A DNA stretch of 44,453 bases from an uncultured Candidatus Actinomarina sp. (GCA_902599555.1 CACKFQ010000004.1:1-44453); one strand, 5' to 3'; shown: positions 28,930-38,490, numbered from the stretch's first letter. The notes: generated from the sequence alone by a model not told the origin. Program-made: numbers and translations.

Positions 28930-30133
28930 GAGATCTTTTAAAGCTGTAGGTAGTTAAGATTGAAATCAGAATTTGCGAAATCACTATAGACAATATAGCT
29001 GGATTAAAACCAATATAATGCATTAAATAATAAATAGCTATAGAAGCGCAGGATCCAAACAATACTGAGTTTGTTAATCTAATTTCAAAATTTAATGCTC
29101 TTGAGAATATGATATTTATGCGTGACCAAACCATTACTGGCAGTGCAAACATAATCCATGAAGTGTAGCTTGATACATCAACAAACTCTGCACCAAGTAA
29201 TGAAGTAAATATATCTCCGGCAAATCCTCTAAAAATAAAAAATAGTATTGGTATAGAAAAAGAAAATAGAAATACTTTCCTTAACTTAGACCTAACATCA
29301 TTAACATCTTTACTGCTTTGTGCTTTTGCTAATTCAGGAAATAAAATATCTAGACTTGCTGCTAAAAGCTGAAAAATAATTTCTAAAATCCTTCTGGACC
29401 ATGCTAAAACTCCAAGAGTTGGGCCTGCATAAAATAATCCAAGCAAAACAATATCTAATTCTGATATAAGAGCACTTGAAAAAGTAGTTAATACCATTTT
29501 TTTACCAGAACCTTGTATTTCATCTTTAACATGTTTATCAGATTCAGAATTAAAATTATTATCTTTTTTTGGAATAGATACATGTGCAACTATAAAAAAA
29601 GTAATTAGTGTTAAAACTTGAAAAATGATTATTGAATATATAGAAAAATCTTGTAAAACAAGTACAGATGCGCCTACACCATAAATAATTGTTCGCAAAA
29701 TTATCTGCTTAGAACTTGTAACAAAATCGCCTTTTGCTTGATAATATGCCAAAGCTATATGAATCATTTCATTAAATATGAACCCTAATAAAAATAGAGC
29801 CGTCATTGAAAGGTTTGTATTAAAGAGTAAAGAAATAGGTACTAGGATTACTAGAGCTACTATTAAATTTCTAATTATTAACGTATAAGCATTACGAAAC
29901 AATTCTTTTGAATTTGGATTATTTTGTGCCAACATTTTTGTAACTACAAGCGCTATAGATAGTGCTGCTGCTGTCCCGATTAAGACTGAAAGACTTTTAG
30001 ATGAAGCGTACTCTCCATATATTTCAGCACCATACACTCGACTAATAATTGTGATTAAAAAGAAATTAACAATTAAAAGAGTGAGTTGCATTATGGATAT
30101 ATAAACTGTGTTTTTTTTCCAGTTTTTAATCAT
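28922..30133 (-). CDS. Wzx-like polysaccharide flippase (MATE/PST family)
   Basis: Multi-TM protein; IISRVYGAEIYGEYASSKSLSVLIGTAAALSIALVVTKMLAQ, SELDIVLLGLFYAGPTLGVLAWSRRI. Confidence 0.85.
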   Translation of the reverse strand: MIKNWKKNTVYISIMQLTLLIVNFFLITIISRVYGAEIYGEYASSKSLSVLIGTAAALSIALVVTKMLAQNNPNSKELFRNAYTLIIRNLIVALVILVPISLLFNTNLSMTALFLLGFIFNEMIHIALAYYQAKGDFVTSSKQIILRTIIYGVGASVLVLQDFSIYSIIIFQVLTLITFFIVAHVSIPKKDNNFNSESDKHVKDEIQGSGKKMVLTTFSSALISELDIVLLGLFYAGPTLGVLAWSRRILEIIFQLLAASLDILFPELAKAQSSKDVNDVRSKLRKVFLFSFSIPILFFIFRGFAGDIFTSLLGAEFVDVSSYTSWIMFALPVMVWSRINIIFSRALNFEIRLTNSVLFGSCASIAIYYLMHYIGFNPAILSIVISQILISILTTYSFKRSHE

Positions 30134-31971
30134 CGAGAACTCCTACTTAAATGCCAATTGGAAAGATTTGATAAATACCATTTCTTTTGATAATCAGATT
30201 CAGAAAATACTTTTCTTAAATACTTAGGATTAAAAAGATGAGTAGAAGCGTTAAAGTTTCGAGCAGACTCATAAAATATATCTTCATCTTTTTTTATCCA
30301 CTCCCCTACGGGAGCTCTAAAACCTTGTTTTTTTCTATGTATAATTTCGGAAGGTAGATATTTTTTAGCAACTTGTTTTAATATTGGTTTTCCAGAGTTA
30401 TTTGGTAATAAAAGGTCTTCAGGTATTGATAAAATAAACTCTACTAATTTATGATCTAGAAAAGGGACTCTTGTTTCGACTCCCGACTGCATAACAAGCT
30501 TATCCATTCTCATTAAGAGCAACTCTGGTAGTCTTATCTTTAAATCTATAAGAGTCATCCATTTAGATAATTTTGCATCTGATTTATTGAAATATTCTTG
30601 CCATTTATTATCAACAATCCTTACTAGCCCATTTTCAAGTAATCCTTTATCAGAAATTAAACTACTAATTTCACCTAGATTAAATCCTAGAGCACCACCT
30701 GCAAATGTAGTCTTTCCAAAAAACATATTTGATAAAAGATTCATTCTGTGATTTCTAAACTTAGAAAATTTATTATTTGAGGATGAATAAGGTTTCATAA
30801 ATTCTGACAATTTTAATAACCTATTCCAATGATCGTATCCATAAAAAAGCTCGTCTGAACCCTCACCAACCTGTACAACCTTTATTCCGGAGGATGTAGC
30901 AGCTCTTCCAAGGAAATAAAGTGGAATACCAACCTCATCACCTACTAAATCATCTTGGTAGAAAGAGTAGTTATCAAGTATTTGTTTGAAATTTTCAAAA
31001 TTTAATTTTTCTTCTGAAAGGTTTATTCCAATCTCTGCAGATGCAAATCTAGCTTCTTCTAGTTCTCCGCTATATCCTTCAAAACTCTCTTCGTAGTCTA
31101 CATTGAAAGCCTTGAGGGTAGAGTTAGCATTTTGATTCATTAGTTTGCCTAAGAGTGAGGAATCCAATCCTCCAGAAAGAAAAAGGCCAACCTCTACATC
31201 ACTGACCTTTCTATACTCTACTGACTCATTAAGCAACCTATCCAATTCAGTGAAAACTGTTTCTTGGTCTAAATTATTATTTACTGAAATTTTAAATGGA
31301 TCCCAATAAGTTGTTTTTTCAATTTTTCCGTTATTACTGAATCTAATAAATTGACCAGGCTCTAACTTCTTTATGTTTTTATTTCCAGTTCTATCAGCAG
31401 GCACACAAAGATGCCTTAAGTAAGCTATGTATGATTCAATATCAGGTTCAAATGCTATTATATTTGATAATTCTATTGCTTTTATCTCTGAACCAAAAAT
31501 AATCCAATTCTTATATGTTGAATAATATAAAGGCTTTATTCCGATTCTATCCCTAGCAATAAATAGACTCTTAGCTTCGTTGTCATAAACCGCAAAAGCA
31601 AACTGACCTCGTAATTTATCTAATACTTTTTCACCATATTCTATAAACCCTTGGAGAAGAACTTCAGTATCACCACTTGTTTTAAATTTATAACCTTTTG
31701 ATTCTAAGTTTTTTCTAATTTCTTTGTAGTTGTAGATTTCACCATTAAAAACTATTGAGTACCTTTGATCTGTTGATTCATATGGTTGATTTGATCGATC
31801 ATTTAAGTCAATTATTGACAATCGAGTATGTATTAAACATGTTGATTGGTTAATAAATTTTGAGGAAGAGTGGTCAGGACCTCTATGTTCTAGAGATCGC
31901 TTTACATTATCAACAATTGTTGAGTCAATTTTGGAATTGTCTAAGCTTATAATTCCAGCTATTCCACACAT
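30130..31971 (-). CDS. asnB: Asparagine synthase (glutamine-hydrolysing)-type amidotransferase
   Basis: MCGIAGIISL (Cys2 class II GATase), RLSIIDL, IVFNGEIYNYKEIR, ARDRIGIKPLYY, LFLSGGLDSSLLGKLM, ETRVPFLDHKLVEF. Confidence 0.93.
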   Translation of the reverse strand: MCGIAGIISLDNSKIDSTIVDNVKRSLEHRGPDHSSSKFINQSTCLIHTRLSIIDLNDRSNQPYESTDQRYSIVFNGEIYNYKEIRKNLESKGYKFKTSGDTEVLLQGFIEYGEKVLDKLRGQFAFAVYDNEAKSLFIARDRIGIKPLYYSTYKNWIIFGSEIKAIELSNIIAFEPDIESYIAYLRHLCVPADRTGNKNIKKLEPGQFIRFSNNGKIEKTTYWDPFKISVNNNLDQETVFTELDRLLNESVEYRKVSDVEVGLFLSGGLDSSLLGKLMNQNANSTLKAFNVDYEESFEGYSGELEEARFASAEIGINLSEEKLNFENFKQILDNYSFYQDDLVGDEVGIPLYFLGRAATSSGIKVVQVGEGSDELFYGYDHWNRLLKLSEFMKPYSSSNNKFSKFRNHRMNLLSNMFFGKTTFAGGALGFNLGEISSLISDKGLLENGLVRIVDNKWQEYFNKSDAKLSKWMTLIDLKIRLPELLLMRMDKLVMQSGVETRVPFLDHKLVEFILSIPEDLLLPNNSGKPILKQVAKKYLPSEIIHRKKQGFRAPVGEWIKKDEDIFYESARNFNASTHLFNPKYLRKVFSESDYQKKWYLSNLSNWHLSRSSR

Positions 31972-31978
31972 TTATCTA

Positions 31979-31984
31979 ACTTTA
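31979..31984 (-). promoter_or_regulatory. Predicted -10 box for asnB and the downstream minus-strand glycan genes, leaderless
   Basis: TAAAGT (minus strand), 7 nt before ATG 31971. Confidence 0.5.
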
Positions 31985-32025
31985 ATGTAATATTTTTTAT
32001 TTAAAGAACATTAATTATTTTTGTT

Positions 32026-32031
32026 TAAAGT
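32026..32031 (+). promoter_or_regulatory. Predicted -10 box for the sugar transferase gene, leaderless
   Basis: TAAAGT, 7 nt before ATG 32039; same hexamer and spacing as the divergent asnB box. Confidence 0.5.
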
Positions 32032-32038
32032 AAATAGT

Positions 32039-32656
32039 ATGAAATATATCATAGATTATTTTCTTATAGTTATCATTTTTCCAATTTTTGTAATTATATT
32101 TCCATTAATTTCTCTAATGATTTTAATTTTTGATTCAAGTCCAATCATTTATTCACAAAAAAGAGTGGGACTAGGTGGAAAAGAGTTTTCATTATATAAA
32201 TTTAGAACAATGTCGGTTTCTTCAGATGAATCTGTTCACAAAGAGCACTACAAAGATCTTTCAAGTAACAAAAAAATAGAGCCTTCATTAACTCCTGATG
32301 ATCCAATCAGAATAGAGAATGATGATAGAATCACAAAAATTGGATCATTTCTAAGAAAAACATCACTTGATGAGTTGCCTAATTTGCTAAATGTATTGCG
32401 GGGACAAATGTCTTTTGTTGGACCAAGACCACTTGTAAAATATGAATCAGATTTATATGGCGAGTACAGTAAAAAAAGAAATTCAGTTAAACCTGGTATT
32501 ACTGGACTAGCCCAAATTCAAGGAAGGCTCGATTTGAGCTTACAGGAAAGACTCTATTGGGATATTGAATATGTTGAGAAGAAATCTTTTTATTATGATT
32601 TATTAATAATCTTAAAAACAGTTATTTCAGTTCTTTCAAGAAGAGGCGCTAATTAA
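32039..32656 (+). CDS. Initiating sugar-phosphate transferase (monotopic PGT, PglC/WcaJ-C-terminal type)
   Basis: IYSQKRVGLGGKEFSLYKFRTM, LRKTSLDELPNLLNVLRGQMSFVGPRPL, KPGITGLAQIQGR. ATG 32039 preferred over the TTG at 32021. Confidence 0.93.
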   Translation: MKYIIDYFLIVIIFPIFVIIFPLISLMILIFDSSPIIYSQKRVGLGGKEFSLYKFRTMSVSSDESVHKEHYKDLSSNKKIEPSLTPDDPIRIENDDRITKIGSFLRKTSLDELPNLLNVLRGQMSFVGPRPLVKYESDLYGEYSKKRNSVKPGITGLAQIQGRLDLSLQERLYWDIEYVEKKSFYYDLLIILKTVISVLSRRGAN

Positions 32657-33817
32657 ACTTATATACTTTTTATAAACAATATCTTTATTTGAAATATTGC
32701 TTTGAAAGTTTTTTATGTTTTCTAAAATACTTTCAATTTTTTCAGGTTTTTTCATTTGCTTGAGTTTAGTGATAACATCTTCGGGAGCATTCAAGTCTAT
32801 ATTGAACCCTAAACCATACTTATTAATTAATTCTGAAACTGCAGATTGAGGATTTGAAAAATTTACTAGAATCTTATTCATATTTAAATAATCAAAAGTT
32901 TTTCCTGGAAAGCCCTCAATTGTTATCTCATAATCTAAACAAACAAGAGCAAATGGTATTTCTTTGGTAGCAAGTTCCAATTGATCTCTGGGGAGATAAT
33001 TATTTATTACAATATTATCACTTGAATAATCAGACAGTGATTCAAATTCCTGACCTGCACCATATAAATAAAACTCCCAAGAACTTGGAAAGTGTTCATT
33101 GAAGAATCTTAAAAATGAAGCAACATTTTGTGGCCTGCCTGTATTTCCTGCATAAAAGATTTTATTTAATTCATACGATGGCTGTGAGTCACTCTTGCCA
33201 TAAGGCGAAAAGTGATGAATTGTATGAATTTTTTCGGCAATAATTTTTCTTTCTTTTATTAAATAATTTTTTAATTGTTCAGAATTTACAACAACTTTAC
33301 TTACACTCTTCAATGAATAATTATCAATAGATTTAAAAATTTTATTTAAAATTTTTCCTGGTTGTTCATTAAGCCTCTCAGCTATTTCAGGATATAACTC
33401 CCAAAGTGAATAAATAGTGTTAATTTTTAAAATTTTTGAAGTAAAAATACAAACCAAATTCATAGTCGGGGGGTAGCTAAAAATTAATACATTGTTATAA
33501 CTTCTTCTATTTCTATAAATAAATATCATAGATTTAAAATTGAAAATTAACCATTGGATGAATCTTAATGAATTAACAAACTGTCTTGGACTAGATTTAA
33601 TGTAATGTACTTTTATATCTTTATAAACTTCTGATTTTAGATATTTATTATTCTGAATAAATGAATCAGCACTTTTTAAATTGTATTGTGGTGAGCTTGC
33701 TAATACTTCTATATTGTGATGCTCATTATTAATTCCATCAGCTATTTCTGAGACAATCATGCCAGTTGAAATAGTGTCAGGCGGGAAAGTTAAGGAATGA
33801 ATTAAAGTTTTTTTCAT
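32636..33817 (-). CDS. Glycosyltransferase family 4 (WbuB-like)
   Basis: FPPDTISTGMIVSEIADGI, SYPPTMNLVCIFTSKILKINTIYSLWELYPE, IFYAGNTGRPQNVASFL, GFPGKTFDYLNMNKILV. Confidence 0.82.
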   Translation of the reverse strand: MKKTLIHSLTFPPDTISTGMIVSEIADGINNEHHNIEVLASSPQYNLKSADSFIQNNKYLKSEVYKDIKVHYIKSSPRQFVNSLRFIQWLIFNFKSMIFIYRNRRSYNNVLIFSYPPTMNLVCIFTSKILKINTIYSLWELYPEIAERLNEQPGKILNKIFKSIDNYSLKSVSKVVVNSEQLKNYLIKERKIIAEKIHTIHHFSPYGKSDSQPSYELNKIFYAGNTGRPQNVASFLRFFNEHFPSSWEFYLYGAGQEFESLSDYSSDNIVINNYLPRDQLELATKEIPFALVCLDYEITIEGFPGKTFDYLNMNKILVNFSNPQSAVSELINKYGLGFNIDLNAPEDVITKLKQMKKPEKIESILENIKNFQSNISNKDIVYKKYISLISASS

Positions 33818-34971
33818 TTTAAAAATGATCTTGATGTGTCAAAATCATAATCTTCTTTTTTATGCATATTAAATTCATTCTTTTTAGCCAAATCTATCAA
33901 ATCATTAACTATGATTTCTGATGAATTACCATCGCCAAATGGATGTGACCATTCAGTTTTATTTAACTCATTTGCTTTTGAATGAACTTGATCTAACTCA
34001 AGAGCTTCAGTAGTAGGATCAAATTTGATTGACGAACCTACTTCATAAACTTCTGGTCTTTCAGTGCTATATCTCATTTGAATTGTTGGAATTCCTAAGA
34101 TACATGCTTCTTCTACTACTGTACCTGAATCAGAAATGCAATAAGATGAATTTTTTAGCAAATAGATAAACTCTAAATATCCTATTGGGTCTATAACTAA
34201 AACGTTCTCATTTAGTTTTAATCCCCACTCTTTTAATTTTCTTTGTGTGGCATATCCCATTGGGAACACAACTTTTTTACTTGAAGAATTAATCAAATTT
34301 ATTATTCTTTCAAAACTTTTTTGGTTAAGAATATTTTCTCTTCTGTGACAAGTCACCAAAACATAGTCTTGATTATTTGTAAATTTCTTTACATCATCAT
34401 TAAGGTAATCTACTCCGGAATCAAACAAGTCTTTAAACTCATCAAGAATATCTACTATAGGATTGCCAGTTACTTTTATTATGCTGTCAGATATACCTTC
34501 ATTTAGTCCTTGTTGCTTATAGGAAGGAAGGTAAGAGTAAATTCTATCGGATAAATGATCAATAGTTTTTCTGTATTTTTCTTCTGGCATTCTCCAGTCG
34601 TATGACCTCATACATCCCTCAATATGGATTATTGGAATATTGTGCTGTGCTACACCAATCGAACCCATAACTGTGTTTGTGTCGCCTAAAAACATTACTG
34701 CTTTGTACTTATTATTTTCTAAGTGAGAATATGTTTCCTTAATTATTGAAGCAACAGTAGTTGCATCATTTGTGACATCAATATTGAATTCAAAGTCTGG
34801 AAATGGTGTGTTAAGTTGATTAAAAAAAACATCTTTCATATTTTCTGAATAATGTTGCCCAGACCATATAAAATCAAAATCAATTTCACTTGAATTGTTT
34901 AAAAGCTTTATAATCTTACTGGCCCTAATAACATCTGGCCTTATGCCCAAAATTAATCCAATGTCTTTCAT
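33814..34971 (-). CDS. UDP-GlcNAc 2-epimerase family protein (WbjD/FnlC-like candidate)
   Basis: LGIRPDVIRASKIIKLL, FLGDTNTVMGSIGVAQHNIPIIHIEGCMRSYDWRMPEEKYRKTIDH, VTCHRRENIL, ISDSGTVVEEACILGIPTIQMRYSTERPEV. Confidence 0.88.
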   Translation of the reverse strand: MKDIGLILGIRPDVIRASKIIKLLNNSSEIDFDFIWSGQHYSENMKDVFFNQLNTPFPDFEFNIDVTNDATTVASIIKETYSHLENNKYKAVMFLGDTNTVMGSIGVAQHNIPIIHIEGCMRSYDWRMPEEKYRKTIDHLSDRIYSYLPSYKQQGLNEGISDSIIKVTGNPIVDILDEFKDLFDSGVDYLNDDVKKFTNNQDYVLVTCHRRENILNQKSFERIINLINSSSKKVVFPMGYATQRKLKEWGLKLNENVLVIDPIGYLEFIYLLKNSSYCISDSGTVVEEACILGIPTIQMRYSTERPEVYEVGSSIKFDPTTEALELDQVHSKANELNKTEWSHPFGDGNSSEIIVNDLIDLAKKNEFNMHKKEDYDFDTSRSFLK

Positions 34972-35870
34972 ACTTTATTAAGAATACCTTTGGTTATATT
35001 GCTTTCTGATAATTCTTTAATATTTTCTTCAACCGTTGGGACATTGCTATATCCTGCATCCATCCACAAATTTATGTTTCCTTCTTCATTGTCAGTCATT
35101 AAAGTTCTGTTAACCGATTTTGTTGAATTGGTTTTCTCAATCTCTATATGCACATCAAAATATTTTTTAAAATATGTGAGGAGACTATATTTTGAAACTT
35201 GATCTTTCGGAACAATATGTTGTGTGTGAAATTTAAAATTATTATTTTTAATCATTCCATGAGCTATTTTAGCAAAATTCAAAGTTGTAATACCATTCCA
35301 CATATGGTCATCAAATCCATTTACTTTGGGTTCTTCTTGATTTAAGAACCAATTCAATAGAGATTTACCTTTTCCAATTTCTGGACCAACAATACTCCCT
35401 CTGATCAAATACTTCGTATTGTTTTCCGCTTCTCCTCCAATTTTTGTTTTTCCATAAACATCTTCAGCATCCTGAAAAGAAGACTCTTTATAATCGCCTC
35501 CATTACCCGAATAAACACAATCAGTACCAATTTGAATAAATTTAAATTCATAAACCTTTGCAAGTTTTGATAAGCTCAAAGGAAAATAAGTATTAATTTT
35601 TATAGCTCGTTCAATAGAGTCTTTGTTGTTCTCATTTATTTCGGGTTTTATAACTCCTATACAATTAATTAAATAATTAGGCTTAATATCTTGAATTAAA
35701 CCTTCAAGATCATCAACTAAAACATCAAATTTGTATGTTTTATTATTTATGTCTTTAGATTCAGCAACTCTATTTGTAAGAAATATTTCATACTCTTTTA
35801 GATTTAAGAAATATTCAGCAACCATTGTTCCTAACATTCCGTTTGAGCCTAATATTAAAATTTTATTCAT
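34968..35870 (-). CDS. RmlD-like nucleotide-sugar reductase (SDR; FnlB/WbjC-like candidate)
   Basis: MNKILILGSNGMLGTMVAEYF, NCIGVIKP, FIQIGTDCVYSGNGGDYKESSFQDAEDVYGKTKIGGE. Start MNKILILG at 35870 chosen over ORF-track start 35930. Confidence 0.82.
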   Translation of the reverse strand: MNKILILGSNGMLGTMVAEYFLNLKEYEIFLTNRVAESKDINNKTYKFDVLVDDLEGLIQDIKPNYLINCIGVIKPEINENNKDSIERAIKINTYFPLSLSKLAKVYEFKFIQIGTDCVYSGNGGDYKESSFQDAEDVYGKTKIGGEAENNTKYLIRGSIVGPEIGKGKSLLNWFLNQEEPKVNGFDDHMWNGITTLNFAKIAHGMIKNNNFKFHTQHIVPKDQVSKYSLLTYFKKYFDVHIEIEKTNSTKSVNRTLMTDNEEGNINLWMDAGYSNVPTVEENIKELSESNITKGILNKV

Positions 35871-36309
35871 AAAGATTAGGATTAAATTTGCTCCAAGGAT
35901 CCCAAAATTTTGATTCAAATCGATAATCATCTTTAATCGACTCTTCTAAGGGAAGTGATGATAAATACCTAATCGAGTTATTTTCTGATAGATTCATTGC
36001 TCCGTTGGCATAATTTTTTGGAATAAAAAGAACTCCATCATTTGGAGTCATATTAAATTCAAAAATTTTTTGTTCTTTATTTGGATTTTGAAAATTATCG
36101 ATTTCAACAGCACAAACAAGAAACTCTCCTTCTTCTACTATTATCCACTTTTCTTCTAGTTTGTGGCCATGCCATGCTCTTACAGTTTTGATTTGTTTAT
36201 TTGTTACTTTGTACGTTCTGACAGCCTTATTTAAGTCCAATTCATTTGTGAAGGAAACTGTACCTCTGTGATCAGAATTAGAACTTCTTTGGTACAGTAT
36301 TGGTTCCAT
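35863..36309 (-). CDS. dTDP-4-dehydrorhamnose 3,5-epimerase-like cupin sugar epimerase
   Basis: SDHRGTVSFTNEL, KTVRAWHGHKLEEKWIIVEEGEFLVCAVEI, NDGVLFIPKNYANGAMNLSEN. Confidence 0.78.
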   Translation of the reverse strand: MEPILYQRSSNSDHRGTVSFTNELDLNKAVRTYKVTNKQIKTVRAWHGHKLEEKWIIVEEGEFLVCAVEIDNFQNPNKEQKIFEFNMTPNDGVLFIPKNYANGAMNLSENNSIRYLSSLPLEESIKDDYRFESKFWDPWSKFNPNLYE

Positions 36310-36312
36310 AAT

Positions 36313-37245
36313 CTAACTGACTCCAAAAGTTTGTAAAAAAGACTGATTCGAGTACCTAGGGTCATTTATGTCTTTAATTCTATTTGATGATATCAAATCA
36401 TATACTTCATTTATTCCACGTTCTAATTCAATTGAAGCTTCAAAACCTGTCTCAGTTTTCAGTTTTTCACTGGATACTTGGTAGTTCCTAGCATCCTGGA
36501 AAGGAAGAGGTGTTGTTCCAATTGTAACTTCAGGAATTTTTTCTTTAATTTTTTCAGCCAGTTCTATAATTTTATAATTTTTATGATGTAAATTGAATAT
36601 ACCATTAACACTTCCCTCAATAGTATTATCGATTGCATTAGCTACGTCTTTTACATGTAGCAATGGTCTCCACTGATCACCACCAAACACACTCATTTTG
36701 TTTTCCAGAAGCGCTTTAGTGGTTAGGATATTGACAACTAAATCGAGTCGTATTCTAGAAAATTGATCTCCTATTCCAAATAATGTACCAAGCCTAAAAA
36801 TTATTGCATTTGAATCTTGAAGATAATTTTCTGCAACTAGTTTTGAAGATGCATATTCTGAAAGTGGGTTGACTGAAGAATCTTCATTTAGAATTCCTTC
36901 CTGAGCGCCATACACTGAACATGTTGACAAGAAGATTATTTTTCCCTTAAAGTTTTTTGTTAAGTTTTTTACTGTTTCGGCGTTTATTTCATGTGTTAGA
37001 GCTGGGTTAATTGCACAAGCTCCATCCCCTACTAAAGCAGCAAGCCATATTACAGCATCGAACTTTTTTAAAATTGGATTTAATTTTTTATAATCTCGAA
37101 TATCGCCATAAATAAAATCAACATCTTTTCTATATGAATTTTCATAAATTAGAGAATCATAAACTGTTACGTTGTGTCTATTAGAGAGTAAATCAACAAT
37201 GCCACCACCTACGTAGCCAGCACCGCCTACTACTAATACATTCAT
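36313..37245 (-). CDS. NAD-dependent sugar epimerase/dehydratase (extended SDR)
   Basis: VLVVGGAGYVGGGIVDLL, FLSTCSVYGAQE, YASSKLVAE, RLGTLFGIGDQFSR, WRPLLHVKDVANAI. Confidence 0.85.
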   Translation of the reverse strand: MNVLVVGGAGYVGGGIVDLLSNRHNVTVYDSLIYENSYRKDVDFIYGDIRDYKKLNPILKKFDAVIWLAALVGDGACAINPALTHEINAETVKNLTKNFKGKIIFLSTCSVYGAQEGILNEDSSVNPLSEYASSKLVAENYLQDSNAIIFRLGTLFGIGDQFSRIRLDLVVNILTTKALLENKMSVFGGDQWRPLLHVKDVANAIDNTIEGSVNGIFNLHHKNYKIIELAEKIKEKIPEVTIGTTPLPFQDARNYQVSSEKLKTETGFEASIELERGINEVYDLISSNRIKDINDPRYSNQSFLQTFGVS

Positions 37246-37253
37246 AGCTTTTA

Positions 37254-37259
37254 ATAGTA
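37254..37259 (-). promoter_or_regulatory. Predicted -10 box for the 37245 SDR gene, near-leaderless
   Basis: TACTAT (minus strand), 8 nt before ATG 37245, within the 43-nt gap after the upstream Wzy-like gene. Confidence 0.45.
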
Positions 37260-37288
37260 TATGCGTATTTGAAGTAATTTAAAAAAAA

Positions 37289-38440
37289 TTAATTTCCAGT
37301 TTTTATATAGGAAAAGTAAGCAAAATATAATAACCAGGCGACTGAGTGATTGTGCAATAAATCAGTCGCCATTGACAATACTAAAAAAACTATAACTGTT
37401 ATAAAATTAGGGTTAAAGTTAAAACCTTTTTTTAATAATGAGGTAAAAATGAGAATAAATAGTAAAGCACCAAATAAGCCATAATTTATCAAATAAAAGA
37501 TAAATGAATTATGAGGTCCATAACTATAGGGATTATTATCAAATTCATCATAAAGATATACGTTTTCAGATTGAAAAATTAGCTGATTTGAACCATTTCC
37601 AAATAATTTAGATTCAATCGAACTTTCAGAATAGTATTCAGTTGAAGCTTGTAACATGAGTAACCTATCACTAATTCCATTGTTGTCATCATTTAGAAAT
37701 CTCTCATAAACACCCAAACTATTTGCTGAAATAAGAAGAATCAATACAGAACCAAGTAGCTGTATATATAGTTTTTCTTTGATAAGTTTTAAAAATATAA
37801 ACGATATTAAAACTATTAGTGAAAACCTTGAATAAGTAACAATTACTCCAATTAAAGAAAGAGGGATAATAAATAATGCATAAGAATTTTTATACTTGAA
37901 CAAACTATAAATTGCAGTAATTGTTATTAAATCTGCAAAACTATTTGGACCACCCGCTTGAAATCCATTTGTTCTTCCTTTTAGATAATCAAGTTCACTT
38001 GGATTAAATCCAATACTCCATGTTTGATAATCATCAACGCCTAAATCGATTTCTAGCAAGTATGAAATTATTGAAAAAGTAGAAAGAAAAATAAATAGAA
38101 TCATTGGAAAATTTAAGTCTTTTAACTCTTCTTTACTATTTGTAATAAAAGCATATAAAACAAAATAGAATAAAAATCTATAGATATCTGAAGATAAGGC
38201 ACTTTGATTAATATAAATATTTTGAAATATAAGAAAAATAATAAAAGCCAAAAAATATTTACCAGTTAAGTCTAGATAGAACATTTTTTCTTTAATTATG
38301 TAAATTAAAGCCAAGGTTGTAAAAATTAGTACAGGAAGATCGTCTGTGTGTAAGTATGGTCCAAAAATCTCAATGTGTGGAATTATTGGAATAAAAAATA
38401 AGATTGACGGAAAAATGTTTTTAAATTTAATATTTAACAC
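37289..38440 (-). CDS. Second O-antigen polymerase/ligase-like membrane protein, GTG start
   Basis: Multi-TM, FQAGGPNSFADLITITAIYSLF, YSRFSLIVLISFIFL, NPYSYGPHNSFIFYLINYGLFGALLFILIF (Wzy_C-type). Confidence 0.78.
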   Translation of the reverse strand: MLNIKFKNIFPSILFFIPIIPHIEIFGPYLHTDDLPVLIFTTLALIYIIKEKMFYLDLTGKYFLAFIIFLIFQNIYINQSALSSDIYRFLFYFVLYAFITNSKEELKDLNFPMILFIFLSTFSIISYLLEIDLGVDDYQTWSIGFNPSELDYLKGRTNGFQAGGPNSFADLITITAIYSLFKYKNSYALFIIPLSLIGVIVTYSRFSLIVLISFIFLKLIKEKLYIQLLGSVLILLISANSLGVYERFLNDDNNGISDRLLMLQASTEYYSESSIESKLFGNGSNQLIFQSENVYLYDEFDNNPYSYGPHNSFIFYLINYGLFGALLFILIFTSLLKKGFNFNPNFITVIVFLVLSMATDLLHNHSVAWLLYFAYFSYIKTGN

Positions 38441-38448
38441 CTATAAAT

Positions 38449-38454
38449 AAAATA
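38449..38454 (-). promoter_or_regulatory. Predicted -10 box for the 38440 Wzy-like gene, near-leaderless
   Basis: TATTTT (minus strand), 8 nt before GTG 38440. Confidence 0.4.
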
Positions 38455-38490
38455 TCATCCTATTCATTTTATTCTTAGTATTTATTTTTT

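Noticed and set aside
35863-35930. Apparent 68-bp gene overlap between the cupin epimerase and the RmlD-like gene
   Set aside because: Caused by an over-extended upstream start; the Rossmann motif begins at MNKILILGSNG (35870), leaving an ordinary 8-bp overlap.
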